Below are positions 53,191 to 61,710 of a stretch of 64,000 nucleotides of DNA, piece by piece. The notes under the pieces are model-generated. The model did not search any database and was not told the DNA's origin. It saw only the letters and a program-made list of their open reading frames with translations. Positions within the stretch are counted from its first letter, which is position 1, and each line of letters starts with the position of its first letter. A program made the translations under genes and the position numbers. The DNA lies in contig BTPG01000003.1 of the NCBI GenBank assembly GCA_036245525.1, forward strand, positions 163,056,760 to 163,120,759, written 5' to 3'. The DNA is from Semisulcospira habei (lineage: Eukaryota > Mollusca > Gastropoda > Semisulcospiridae).

Positions 53191-54109
53191 TTCTTCTCTG
53201 ACAAATGCCCTCTGTGGCGCAGGGTCATACAGATAATATATTGTTGCGTCAGGATTGGGGACTATTTTTTTTTTATTGTGTACAGACGTTGACCAGATGG
53301 GGTCTGTCGCCCTGCGCCTCACGTCGTTTTGTGATTCTCCAGGTTGATATAGATATCTCACCTGTTTAGTAAATAAACTTGTGTCGGGTGCTGGGGTTGG
53401 TCCTGTTTTTGGTTCTGTAATTGTTTTCAATTTAATAGCATCAGCAGGCTTTGGGTGTCCTTCATTATTCATTGCTTTTATCACATGTGGTAATCTCTTT
53501 ACCCATTCAGTGTTACGGGTGTCATGCATGAGTTCCTTAGAATACTGGTAACTGAAAAGTCTCTCTGATAACTGTTTGTTAAAGTTCTCTACAATTGCCT
53601 GTGATCTGTGCACACCTGGAATACCTCGTCTGACTATTACGCCATGCTTAGCAAATAACTGATTAACAGCACCTTTAAATTCAGATCCGTCATCAACTTG
53701 CACTAGTCTGGGGTATCTTAAAGGGCCTCGACTATATATTTTTGATAAAGCATTCGCAACTGTGTTAGCAGTTTTGTCAGATATGGGTTCGGCATCTTTA
53801 TACCTTGACGCAATGTCAACGACAGTTAATGCATACTTGTATCGTTTCTTTCTTATTGTATCGTGTGGAAGAAACAAGAGGTCCATTTGGTGCGTGTCAT
53901 TTGGTGATGTGTTTTGAAAATGGGGTCTTGTTATCTTTCTTGGAGCAGGGAGATATATTTGCCAAATTGCCTGTCTCTAACCATTGTTTGACTTGATTGA
54001 GTGTTATATCTCCGCCCACAGCGGCATGTAATTTCTGAATAGCAGTGTTACTTTTCCAGTACCCTGATGGGGAGTAATATATTTTTGATAGTTTATTTTC
54101 GGCTGTCAT
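53146..54109 (-). pseudogene. Polinton RVE-family integrase, frameshifted
   Basis: A retroviral-type DDE integrase that would insert the element. The N-terminal part from ATG 54109 (MTAENKLSKIYYSPSGYW) and the catalytic part lie in different frames, broken by a small indel near 53965. In the catalytic ORF, D24 (LTVVDIASRY), D65 (LVQVDDGSEF) and E100 (AIVENFNKQL) form the D,D-34-E triad. The C-terminal region with DPIWSTSVHNKKK and EELQIIP matches the usual C-terminal module. Its 3' end overlaps the PolB 3' end by 45 bp on the opposite strand. Confidence 0.92.
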
Positions 54110-54922
54110 TTTTTCTAGCAATGAAAACTCCTGTAAAATAAACAAATGTCATTCCCACTAGAACAAAGATTATCTCCCCGTTTCTTTGTTGTGTGCTTGG
54201 TTGATAGTAGTCACTTAGTTTTGGTTTCGGTATAGACATGTCATTACCAGTGACGAGATAGTATTTACGGATTGCTTCATCTGTATTTGAAAACGTATGC
54301 TGTGCATGACCTTCAAGCTTCAATCTTTCATTGATGAAATCAACTTTCTCAATTCTATTCTTTTCATAATCCTGCTGCGCTTGAGCAAGTTTTTCAGATG
54401 CCTCATTATGATGCTTCAATTCTTCTGCAGATTCCTCTCTACCCATTTTTCCCCCACCCGGGTCTGCCCTGGGGGACTTGGGTGGGGTTAGGTACTTTTT
54501 AGTTCTCAGGGTCACCCTGGTCAGCCCCACAGGGTGAGTTTTTCTCTCTATTCTGGGGCATGTGTTTCTGTCTACCCTTGGTCCATTCACCTGTATTTGC
54601 CTTTTTAAAACTCTCCCTACTGTCTGCACTGCCTGTAGCTCTTGATATTGGATGTGTGTTGCTAAATGGTCTTAGCTTTATTTAGGCCTCATGTCTTAGG
54701 TTTATTTAATGTATTTGACCGGCTGGTGACATACATTCAATGTTCTGTTTATTTTTTTTTTTCACAAGCAATGCAGGCACGTCCTGAGAAAGCCTTGTTG
54801 CTGTCGGGACGTTAAGCAATGTACAATCAATCTCTACCCATTTTTGAAAAGAGGTAGTTTGATCCACTAAATGCTAATGCATTAACAACTGCCCCACCAA
54901 TCATAATAGCTATCGTCGCCAT
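54093..54922 (-). pseudogene. Polinton small membrane protein, split by SINE copy 3
   Basis: ATG 54922 follows AAATAAAAAT. SINE copy 3 (54451-54830) interrupts the gene after its hydrophobic N-terminus (ATIAIMIGGAVVNALAF). The C-terminal part has a charged helical stretch (NEASEKLAQAQQDYEKN) and a second hydrophobic helix (IIFVLVGMTFVYFTGVFIA) before a basic end. Net length without the SINE and one target copy is 145 codons including stop. The apparent ORF reaching 54629 is partly SINE sequence. It overlaps the start of integrase by 17 bp. Confidence 0.78.
54451..54830 (+). mobile_element. SINE-like element, copy 3, in a Polinton gene
   Basis: 380 bp, head CCCCCACCCGGGTCTGCCC, tail GTACAATCAA. 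TCTCTACCCATTTTT flanks it at 54436-54450 and 54831-54845. Confidence 0.93.
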
Positions 54923-54930
54923 ATTTTTAT

Positions 54931-55161
54931 TTACATAGAAACATTTTCAGGAATAATTCCTTGCTTGACAAGAAAGTCTTTTGTCGCAATCGACGCTGTG
55001 ACAACTACAATTAGCTTAACTGAATCTTCAATGTCTAATCTGCTCAAGTCTACAGACCTCATTTTGAGGAGACTTTTTGCAAGCATAGAATAAGCTACTG
55101 CTAGTCCGCTGATTACGGCAGAATGATACACAAGGTTCATTATGTTCTTTGTGTCGCTCAT
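54931..55161 (-). CDS. Polinton 76-aa membrane protein
   Basis: An intact short gene. It has one hydrophobic segment near the N-terminus (LVYHSAVISGLAVAYSMLA) and a second (LIVVVTASIATKDFLV). KNIMNLVYHSAV and KQGIIPENV are recurrent in small proteins of animal Polintons. Function unknown; a virion membrane or assembly factor is plausible. The gap to the next gene upstream is 35 bp. Confidence 0.75.
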   Translation of the reverse strand: MSDTKNIMNLVYHSAVISGLAVAYSMLAKSLLKMRSVDLSRLDIEDSVKLIVVVTASIATKDFLVKQGIIPENVSM

Positions 55162-55196
55162 TTTCTAAGGCAATAAAAATTAAAATAATAAATTTA

Positions 55197-55673
55197 TTAC
55201 TGCATATAAAATGGGTCAACGGCTTTGGGTGTTACTGGCAATGTGGAGACTTCTGTTTTTGATGATGGAGTGTTTAATTTTTTGGTCACTATACGAGTGT
55301 GCGGCTTGTATTTTTTGTATAATTGGTAAGCTACAAAACCAGATCCGACAACAAATGCGGCAACTACATATTTTGCTGTTTCAGAATTAGACTGGGTTGA
55401 AGGTCTTTCACTTTGATGTGGGTGTGACAGGGGTTTTGGGAGTCCTGTCAGTTCTGATGGTCCTGACAGTTCTAACGGTGTTGACGGCGGGTCACTTACA
55501 TGAGCCTTTTCTGTTAGCGCCTGTAGCTGTAACTTTTTCTGCTTGTTCCATTCGGCTAACCTTTTCCCTGCTTGAACCCTTCCTGCATTTTTAATTTTTG
55601 TCACTGTGTGAATCGAGGTCTGGGCAGGGTCCGGTACAGTGTTCATCTGTGGGGTCGTTTGTTGGTCGTCCAT
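55197..55673 (-). CDS. Polinton 158-aa single-pass membrane protein
   Basis: Start chosen at ATG 55673 (AACAAAATGGACG) rather than 55688. A basic motif AGRVQAGKRLAEWNKQKK lies near residue 30; a GKRLAEWN-type stretch is common in Polinton proteins. A Pro/Ser-rich linker follows, then a transmembrane helix (YVVAAFVVGSGFVAYQLY) and a basic tail. Likely type II or tail-anchored. Function unknown. Confidence 0.75.
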   Translation of the reverse strand: MDDQQTTPQMNTVPDPAQTSIHTVTKIKNAGRVQAGKRLAEWNKQKKLQLQALTEKAHVSDPPSTPLELSGPSELTGLPKPLSHPHQSERPSTQSNSETAKYVVAAFVVGSGFVAYQLYKKYKPHTRIVTKKLNTPSSKTEVSTLPVTPKAVDPFYMQ

Positions 55674-55878
55674 TTTGTTCAGCAACAAAATTTAATTTTG
55701 TAAAATTGATATGGCTGCTAGTTACAATTAATGTTACCAGAGGAGCAAGCAAATTACCAAATCTGTAGAATAAAAGGCAAGCTAATTTACCAATGCACTC
55801 GTTACAATGGGGTTACTCTCGAGGTCATTTGTGAGATTTTCAATGTCTACAGGAAGGGCATAACTCACAACTTTTGAA

Positions 55879-56663
55879 GCCCCACCCGGGTCTGCCCTGG
55901 GGGACTTGGGTGGGGTTAGGTATTTTTTAGTTCCCAGGGTCACCCTGGTGAGCCCCACAGGGTGGGTTTATCTCTCTATTCTGGGGCATGTGTTTCTGTC
56001 TACCCTTTGTCCATTCACCTGTAACCCCACCCGGGTCTGCCCTGGGGGACTTGGGTGGGGTTAGGTATTTTTTAGTTCCCAGGGTCACCCTGGTCAGCCC
56101 CACAGGGTGGGTTTTTCTCTCTATTCTGGGGCATGTGTTTCTGTCTACCCGAGGTCCATTCACCTGTATTTGCCTTTTTAAAACTCTCCCTACTGTCTGC
56201 ACTGCCTGTAGCTCTTGATATTGGATGTGTGTTGCTAAATGGTCTTAGATTTATTTAGGCCCCATGTGTTAGGTTTATTTAACGCATTTGACCGGCTGGC
56301 GACATACATTCAATGTTCTGTTTATTTTTTTTCACAAGCAGTGCAGGCACGTCCTGAGAAAGCCTTGTTGCTGTCGGGACGTTAAGCAATGTACAATCAA
56401 TCAATCAATCCATTCACCTGTATTTGCCTTTTTAAAACTCTCCCTACTGTGTGCACTGCCTGTAGCTCTTGATATTGGATGTGTGTTGCTAAATGGTCTT
56501 AGCTTTATTTAGGCCCCAATGTGTTAGGTTTATTTAATGTATTTGACCGGCTGGCGACATACATTCAATGTTCTGTTTATTTATTTTTTTTCACAAGCAG
56601 TGCAGGCACGTCCTGAGAAAGCCTTGTTGCTGTCGGGTCGTTAAGCAATGTACAATCAATCAA
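55879..56663 (+). mobile_element. SINE-like element, outer copy 4, itself interrupted
   Basis: The head part lies at 55879-56023 and the tail part at 56423-56663. TCACAACTTTTGAA flanks the whole at 55865-55878 and 56664-56677. Confidence 0.93.
56024..56408 (+). mobile_element. SINE-like element, inner copy 5, nested in copy 4
   Basis: A 385-bp full-length copy in the same orientation as its host SINE. TCCATTCACCTGTA flanks it at 56010-56023 and 56409-56422. Its (AATC)n tail is the longest of the set. Confidence 0.95.
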
Positions 56664-56944
56664 TCACAACTTTTGAATATAAGCAGACAATTGATTTGCT
56701 CAAATCACGGGTCATTAGTGAAGCCATGTGTTGTTCATATTTAGAATGAAGTTTAAATAAATCATCAGCCGTGAGGGATTGTATATCTTCGGTTGAATAT
56801 TGCTTTCCGAGATAAGTTTTGGAATGACCAGAAACCACTACAGATAAAAGTCGTTCCCTTTTCGAATCTAAGTCTATGTTTTCTACAGCGCCAATATCAT
56901 TTAATAATAGCAGTTCATCTGTGTTCATTTTATAATAAAATATA

Positions 56945-57369
56945 TTTTTAATAATAAGTGAAATAAAAATGCACTTACCTTTGAAACGAGGAGCTGTTTC
57001 GACTTAATTCGTCTCATCAGAAAGGATATTATCCTTTGACAGCTCAATTGTAGATGAAAAATTTTCATGGTCACCTATATGTACCAAAGACCACATGTCA
57101 AAGCCAAACAGGTGTATTGCTCTCGGATGTAGTTTCATGTGTGTTTGTGTGCTGAGCCGCTGGTACATCCCTAGGAAAATCACTTGAACATGGCACTCCC
57201 GGGCTGCGTAATAAACGCATACCATGTGAAAGTGAATTTCCAACACACCACACTAAGATAAAAATATTCTGTGGTGTGTAAAATTTGATGGTATGTTCAA
57301 AAGCCGAGAGCAAATGTAAGCCGCTTATATTTCAGTTCTTCGTAAGCAGTTGTGGAACTACTCCGTTAT
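56945..57369. other. Unexplained Polinton segment
   Basis: A plus-strand AAATAAAAATG at 56961-56971 would start an ORF that stops after 12 codons. A minus-strand ORF of 80 codons (57246-57004; IHLFGFDMWSLVHIGDHENF near its middle) has no family I recognise. On the minus strand CAAAG/GTAAGT is a perfect splice-donor consensus near 56980. A 10-bp inverted repeat ACACACCACA/TGTGGTGTGT lies at 57243-57280. It may be a decayed gene. Confidence 0.35.
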
Positions 57370-57834
57370 TTATGCATTGTTTCCAGTTGCTGTTGCTGCT
57401 TTTTCTTGTTGTCTCTGTTCAATAATTGCAAGCAATTTTCGAAGTGTTGGGTTTTCTTTTTCTAATTTCATTATTTTGTCATTGATTTTTTTTTCAACCA
57501 TTTCATTCATTTCTACATCCTTTTGTTTTATTCTTATTTTTTGCTGTTGTTGAAAAATAGCGTTTTTAATTTTTGCTACCTTTTCCTCAAGTTTGCCATA
57601 TTCTTTTACCATGGCTGGCACTGACTGAAAGTTGTTTTCTTCCTGACAAGCAATTATTGCATCAGGTTTTATCTCTTCTTCAATATTATTTAAGCTTGTG
57701 TTAAACTCCTGTACATTATCATTAAGTTTTTCCAATACTTCTTTAAAACGAGCCACTTTTTCACGACGAGCACACAACTGCTTACGAAGAAGACAGACTT
57801 GTGCAATCGCACCTCTTCCAGAATATTGAGTCAT
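57370..57834 (-). CDS. Polinton 154-aa coiled-coil protein
   Basis: An intact ORF next to the right TIR. The short N-terminus (MTQYSGRGAIAQVCLLRKQL) is followed by long heptad-rich helices (VARFKEVLEKLNDNVQEFNT; KLEEKVAKIKNAIFQQQQK; EMNEMVEKKINDKIMKLEKE). No membrane segment. It could be a scaffold or regulatory protein. The TATA box lies directly upstream. Function unknown. Confidence 0.8.
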   Translation of the reverse strand: MTQYSGRGAIAQVCLLRKQLCARREKVARFKEVLEKLNDNVQEFNTSLNNIEEEIKPDAIIACQEENNFQSVPAMVKEYGKLEEKVAKIKNAIFQQQQKIRIKQKDVEMNEMVEKKINDKIMKLEKENPTLRKLLAIIEQRQQEKAATATGNNA

Positions 57835-57862
57835 GATTGACTGTACCTAGCTCTGGGGTTTG

Positions 57863-57870
57863 TTTTTATA
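57863..57870 (-). promoter_or_regulatory. TATA box for the coiled-coil gene
   Basis: TATAAAAA reads on the minus strand 28 nt before ATG 57834, implying a very short leader. It lies just inside the right TIR boundary. Confidence 0.6.
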
Positions 57871-57907
57871 CTAGAAAATATCTTAACACGCATTAGTTCC
57901 AAGGCAC

Positions 57908-60900
57908 GCCACCAGTCATGTTCAAACTGGTTTGTAATGTGCAAAACGTGCAGAATAAAATTAGCAGACAAAACCAGGCAGTCTAACAAGGCAGAGAGAT
58001 AAAACACCACTCATGACGCTCACTGTGTGTATTCAAGGAGCGTCAATCAATTACTGTTCCAACATCAAGTTCAAAGCCTTTGAAATGTAGTCATGACCAG
58101 CATTTTCTCAAGTGCAGTGCATAATAACGGTCAACATTAAACACCCCCCTCAGCATAAAATAGAGGAAAAGATCTTAACTTAAAGCTTTCTCTGTTTTCC
58201 AACAGGTTGCAAACTCATTTTAACTCTGTGTCTGTGAAGACTTCATGGTGTTTATACATAGAGTGAGTCAGCTCGTTCGTCAGTGCTTGTAATGTTGACA
58301 TAAGGACGGGCCTCTCTTTGTGAAAAAGGGGTGGGGCTGACTGTGTGTAGAAGTTTGCCATTTACATTCAATGGAAAGGCAAACCGGTTTTCATGAATAC
58401 CGAGTCGGGTGTGGTACATATCGTGACTGGTGGAGTACATATGGGTCTGATTAAAAAGATTTCGATAACGGTTTTATAGAGCAATCTAGTCCCGGCATGA
58501 AAATGTGAATAATTGCAGGCCCATTCATGGTATACCTGAATGGAGGTGGAGGTCTTTCAGAACCAGACAAGCGTAGACATGAGGTGTTTGTGTATGTGAT
58601 AGCTCCAGGGTTACCAGCACTGGTTTGACCCGGGTGTTCAGTTGTTTGTTTTTTTTGTCTATGGGAGGGGAAGGGGGGAAGATTTGAAGTATTATTAACA
58701 CTATGATAACACTATCATACAAGTATACGCTCCAACAGCAGATCATGATGATGAGGAATTAGAAGAATTTTACGAACAACTGGACAACATCATCAAGAAA
58801 ACACCTAAGAAAGACATTCTGACTGTCCTCGGTGACTGGAATGCAAAGATCGGCCCTGACGTTTACCAACAATGGGCAGGAACAGCTGGCAAGTTTGGCC
58901 TTGGAGAAACAAACGACAGAGGCCTGCGACTTTTAGAGTTCGCACAGAGTCACCGTCTTACCGTTGCTAATACCCTCCATCCACACAAGAAGTCAAGAAC
59001 AGTGACATGGCAATCACCAGGAGGCCTGGTCCATAACCAGATTGACTTCATCTTGCTGCCTCGACGATTCAAATCCAGCGTTAACAAAGCACAAACGAGG
59101 TCCTTTCCTGGCGCTGATATTGGCAGCGACCACAACCTCGTCCTTACTAGCCTCAAGTTGAAGCTGGCATTGAAACGAGACAGCAAGAGCCCTCGCATCC
59201 GATTCGACCTCCAGAAGCTAAAAGACCCGGAAGTAGAAGAGCTCTTCCAAGCCCAGGTGGGAGGCAGATTTGCAGCCTTGGCTACTTTGGACTGGGACGT
59301 AGACACCCTTGCTGGAAATATAAAAGAGGTGTTACTTTCTACAGCAGAAGAAGTGCTGGGGAAGCAGAGGAAGCGCAAACAGCCCTGGGTCACCGATGAC
59401 ATCCTTGATCTCTGTGATGAGAGGAGAGCCTGGAAGAAAAAGAGAGGCCAAGACCTCACATCAGCAAACAAGTACAGACTTGTCAACAAGAAGATCAGGA
59501 AGAGGATGAAAGAAGCCAAAGAAGATTGGATTGAAGACCAGTGTCGTAGCGTGGAAGAGGGCATGGCAAACGGCAACAGCAAGAAGGCTTATGAAACGCT
59601 AAGGACCCTCACCAAGACTCAACAGCGAACAGCCACAGTCATCGAGGACAGCAGCGGCCAACTCCTTACGGAAAACACTGCTGTACTAAACAGATGGACT
59701 GAGTACTGCCGAGACTTGTATAACTACAAGGCTAAGCCAGACACCAGCATCCTCCAAAACAACCAGGCTGGGGCCAGGAAGGCCGAAGACCTGCCAGTGT
59801 TAGCTGAAGAGGTGGAAACAGCCGTACGCGGCCTGAAGGGAGGAAAGTCTCCAGGTGTAGACAACGTACCTGCTGAACTGTTGAAACATGGAGGAGAAGT
59901 AACAACAAAGGTCCTCACTACACTCTGTCAAAAGATCTGGGAGCAAAAGAAATGGCCAGTAGAATGGACACAGTCTCTAGTGATCCCGCTCCCCAAGAAA
60001 GGAAACCTGAAACAGTGCCAGAACTACAGAACTATCAGTCTGATAAGTCACCCTAGCAAAGTAATGCTTAGAATCATTCTCAACCGCCTCAAAACTTTCG
60101 CCGAGGAACTGCTGGCAGAAGAACAGGCTGGCTTCAGAGTTGGAAGAAGCACTGTAGAGCAGATTTTCAACTGCCGCGTCCTGATCGAGAAACATCTGCA
60201 GCATCAGCGCGAACTCTACCACAACTTCATTGATTTCAGGAAAGCATTTGATCGCGTCTGGCACGACGGACTCTGGCAAGTCATGAGATCGTTCAACATA
60301 GAGGAGGGGCTGATCCAAATGATAGAAGCGCTTTACAAGAACGCCTGCAGCGCGGTTCTACTTAACAATCAGTCAGGCGAGTTCTTCAGGACAACGATCG
60401 GTGTCCGTCAAGGATGCCTGCTCTCTCCTGTCCTTTTCAACATATTCCTGGAGAAGATCATGCAGGAAACCCTGCACAACCACCATACTTCAATCTCTAT
60501 TGGTGGCAGATCCCTGTGCAATCTTCGATTCGCAGACGACATTGACCTCATGGCAAGCAGCAATAGTGAGCTTCAAAACCTGACAGACAAACTTTCAAGT
60601 AGCGCAGGGTCTTATGGTATGGAGATCAGTACGGATAAAAGCAAAGTGATGATCAACACCACAAGCGACAGCAGCAGCAACATTCACATGAACGGCCAGA
60701 AGCTAGAAGAGGTCAATAGCTTCAAGTACTTGGGAGCCACCCTGTCCAAAGACGGTAGTTGCATAGCAGAGATCCGTATCAGGATAGGTACAGCAACATC
60801 CGCAATGGCCAGGCTGGACAGGATATGGCGAAGTAACTCCATCAGCTTCACCATCAAGTACAGGCTTTACAAGTCCCTCGTAGTGTCTATTCTACTCTAC

Positions 60901-61534
60901 GGCTGTGAGACTTGGACGCTGCTTGCAGACTCAGAAAAGAAAATCCAGGCCTTTGAGAACAAGTGCCTGAGGAAGTTGCTCCACATCTCGTACCGCGAGC
61001 ACAAGACCAACGAATATGTACGGAGCATCGTCACTTCCCTGGTGGGCCCACATGAACCCCTTCTGGCAACCGTGAAACGGCGCAAGCTTGCTTGGTTTGG
61101 CCACGTGACCCGACACAACACCTTGTCCAAGACTATCCTCCAAGGCACTCTCGAAGGAAGTCGTCGGCGAGGTCGTCAGAGAAAGAGTTGGGTCGCAAAC
61201 ATAAAAGAATGGACCGAACTCGAGATGCCAGACTTGCTTGCCACCGCCCAAAATAGAACTCAGTGGAGAGCACTGTCTGTTGCTGCTGCCTTTCAGTCCC
61301 CCCAACGCCCAGTTCGGGCAAGGGACTGATGATGATGATGATGATAACACTATGACTGAGTTAACCCTGTAAAATATTACTGTGGGGAAACATAAAATTG
61401 TAAATGTTTTAATATCAATGTTTGAGTGGTAACTTCCAACGGTATTTACTCTGTACGGAGAACATGGGTAAGGAGGGTTAATAAAGTTATAATTAAGGGG
61501 GTTAACTCAGTCATTATGATAATGAAGCTTCAGT
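57908..61534. repeat. Polinton right terminal inverted repeat, interrupted by a LINE
   Basis: The repeat pairs with 40547-41493. It is contiguous from 57908 to 58706, then broken by the LINE at 58707-61344, and resumes at 61345 to 61534, ending AATGAAGCTTCAGT. Net length is about 0.98 kb. Relative to the left copy it has extra bases near 58339-58362 and 57916-57921. Confidence 0.92.
58707..61344 (+). mobile_element. RTE-like LINE in the right TIR, 5'-truncated, 11-bp target duplication
   Basis: TAACACTATGA occurs at 58696-58706 and 61345-61355, where the left TIR has it once. The 3' end is (GAT)n, typical of RTE-type elements. The ORF is open from about 58714 to 61329 (about 870 codons). It holds the C-terminal part of the endonuclease (TVLGDWNAKIG, GSDHNLVLTSL) and complete RT: NYRTISLIS, FIDFRKAFDRVWHDG, GVRQGCLLSPVLF, LRFADDIDL. 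The C-terminus is YGCETWTLL, LAWFGHVTRH, QRKSWVANIKEWTEL. The start of the endonuclease is missing. No lesions: the youngest large insertion here. Confidence 0.93.
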
Positions 61535-61615
61535 TATCATGTTTGATCTATCTCCTGCAGCTGGTACATAGTCTAAACTTTGGGAAACGCAGCTGTGGGG
61601 TTAAGTGGGTTAAGT
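61535..61615. repeat. P2 repeat, right half, flanking the Polinton
   Basis: TTATCATGTTTGATCTATCT, CCTGCAGCTGGTACATAG and GTGGGGTTAAGTGGGTTAA match the outer right part of P2. With the left half at 40501-40546 this marks the integration site. Confidence 0.55.
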
Positions 61616-61710
61616 ACACATGTGCATGTTTGTTTCCTCAAAATCCATACCGATGGCATTATTATAAGGAAATACCCCTTAGCTTACCGATTTCAGCCTA
61701 AGAACCCTTT

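Larger units (their letters stand above)
55782..56928 (-). pseudogene. Polinton small protein, split by nested SINEs
   Basis: ATG 56928 (TATAAAATGAACACAG) opens an acidic, probably helical protein (MNTDELLLLNDIGAVENIDL; STEDIQSLTADDLFKLHSKY). The SINE pair at 55879-56663 splits it about 30 codons before its end. Net length without the insertion is 116 codons including stop. No membrane segment. Function unknown. Confidence 0.75.
40547..61534. mobile_element. Polinton/Maverick (adintovirus-like) provirus
   Basis: A 21-kb element bounded by long terminal inverted repeats. It encodes the family's hallmark set: major capsid protein, A32-type ATPase, protein-primed PolB and RVE integrase, plus about ten smaller genes. 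Polintons are self-synthesising DNA transposons that are also virus genomes integrated by their own integrase. Later insertions (one LINE, four SINEs and one small hairpin element) account for about 4.4 kb; the ancestral length is near 16.6 kb. The usual 6-bp target duplication is not recognisable at the ends. It is an inactivated copy. Confidence 0.95.

Noticed and set aside
54451..56218. ORFs MQTVGRVLKRQ... shared by 54093-54629, 55927-56202 and 42541-42798 (opposite strand)
   Set aside because: They translate the SINE-like repeat and recur wherever it inserts.
58252..58440. 62-codon ORF in the Polinton right TIR
   Set aside because: The left TIR counterpart has a deletion that changes the reading frame and no start motif or conserved pattern is evident.
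40541..61540. 6-bp Polinton target-site duplication
   Set aside because: GAGTGG before the left end and TATCAT after the right end do not match, and shifting the boundary within the palindromic tip gives no match either.
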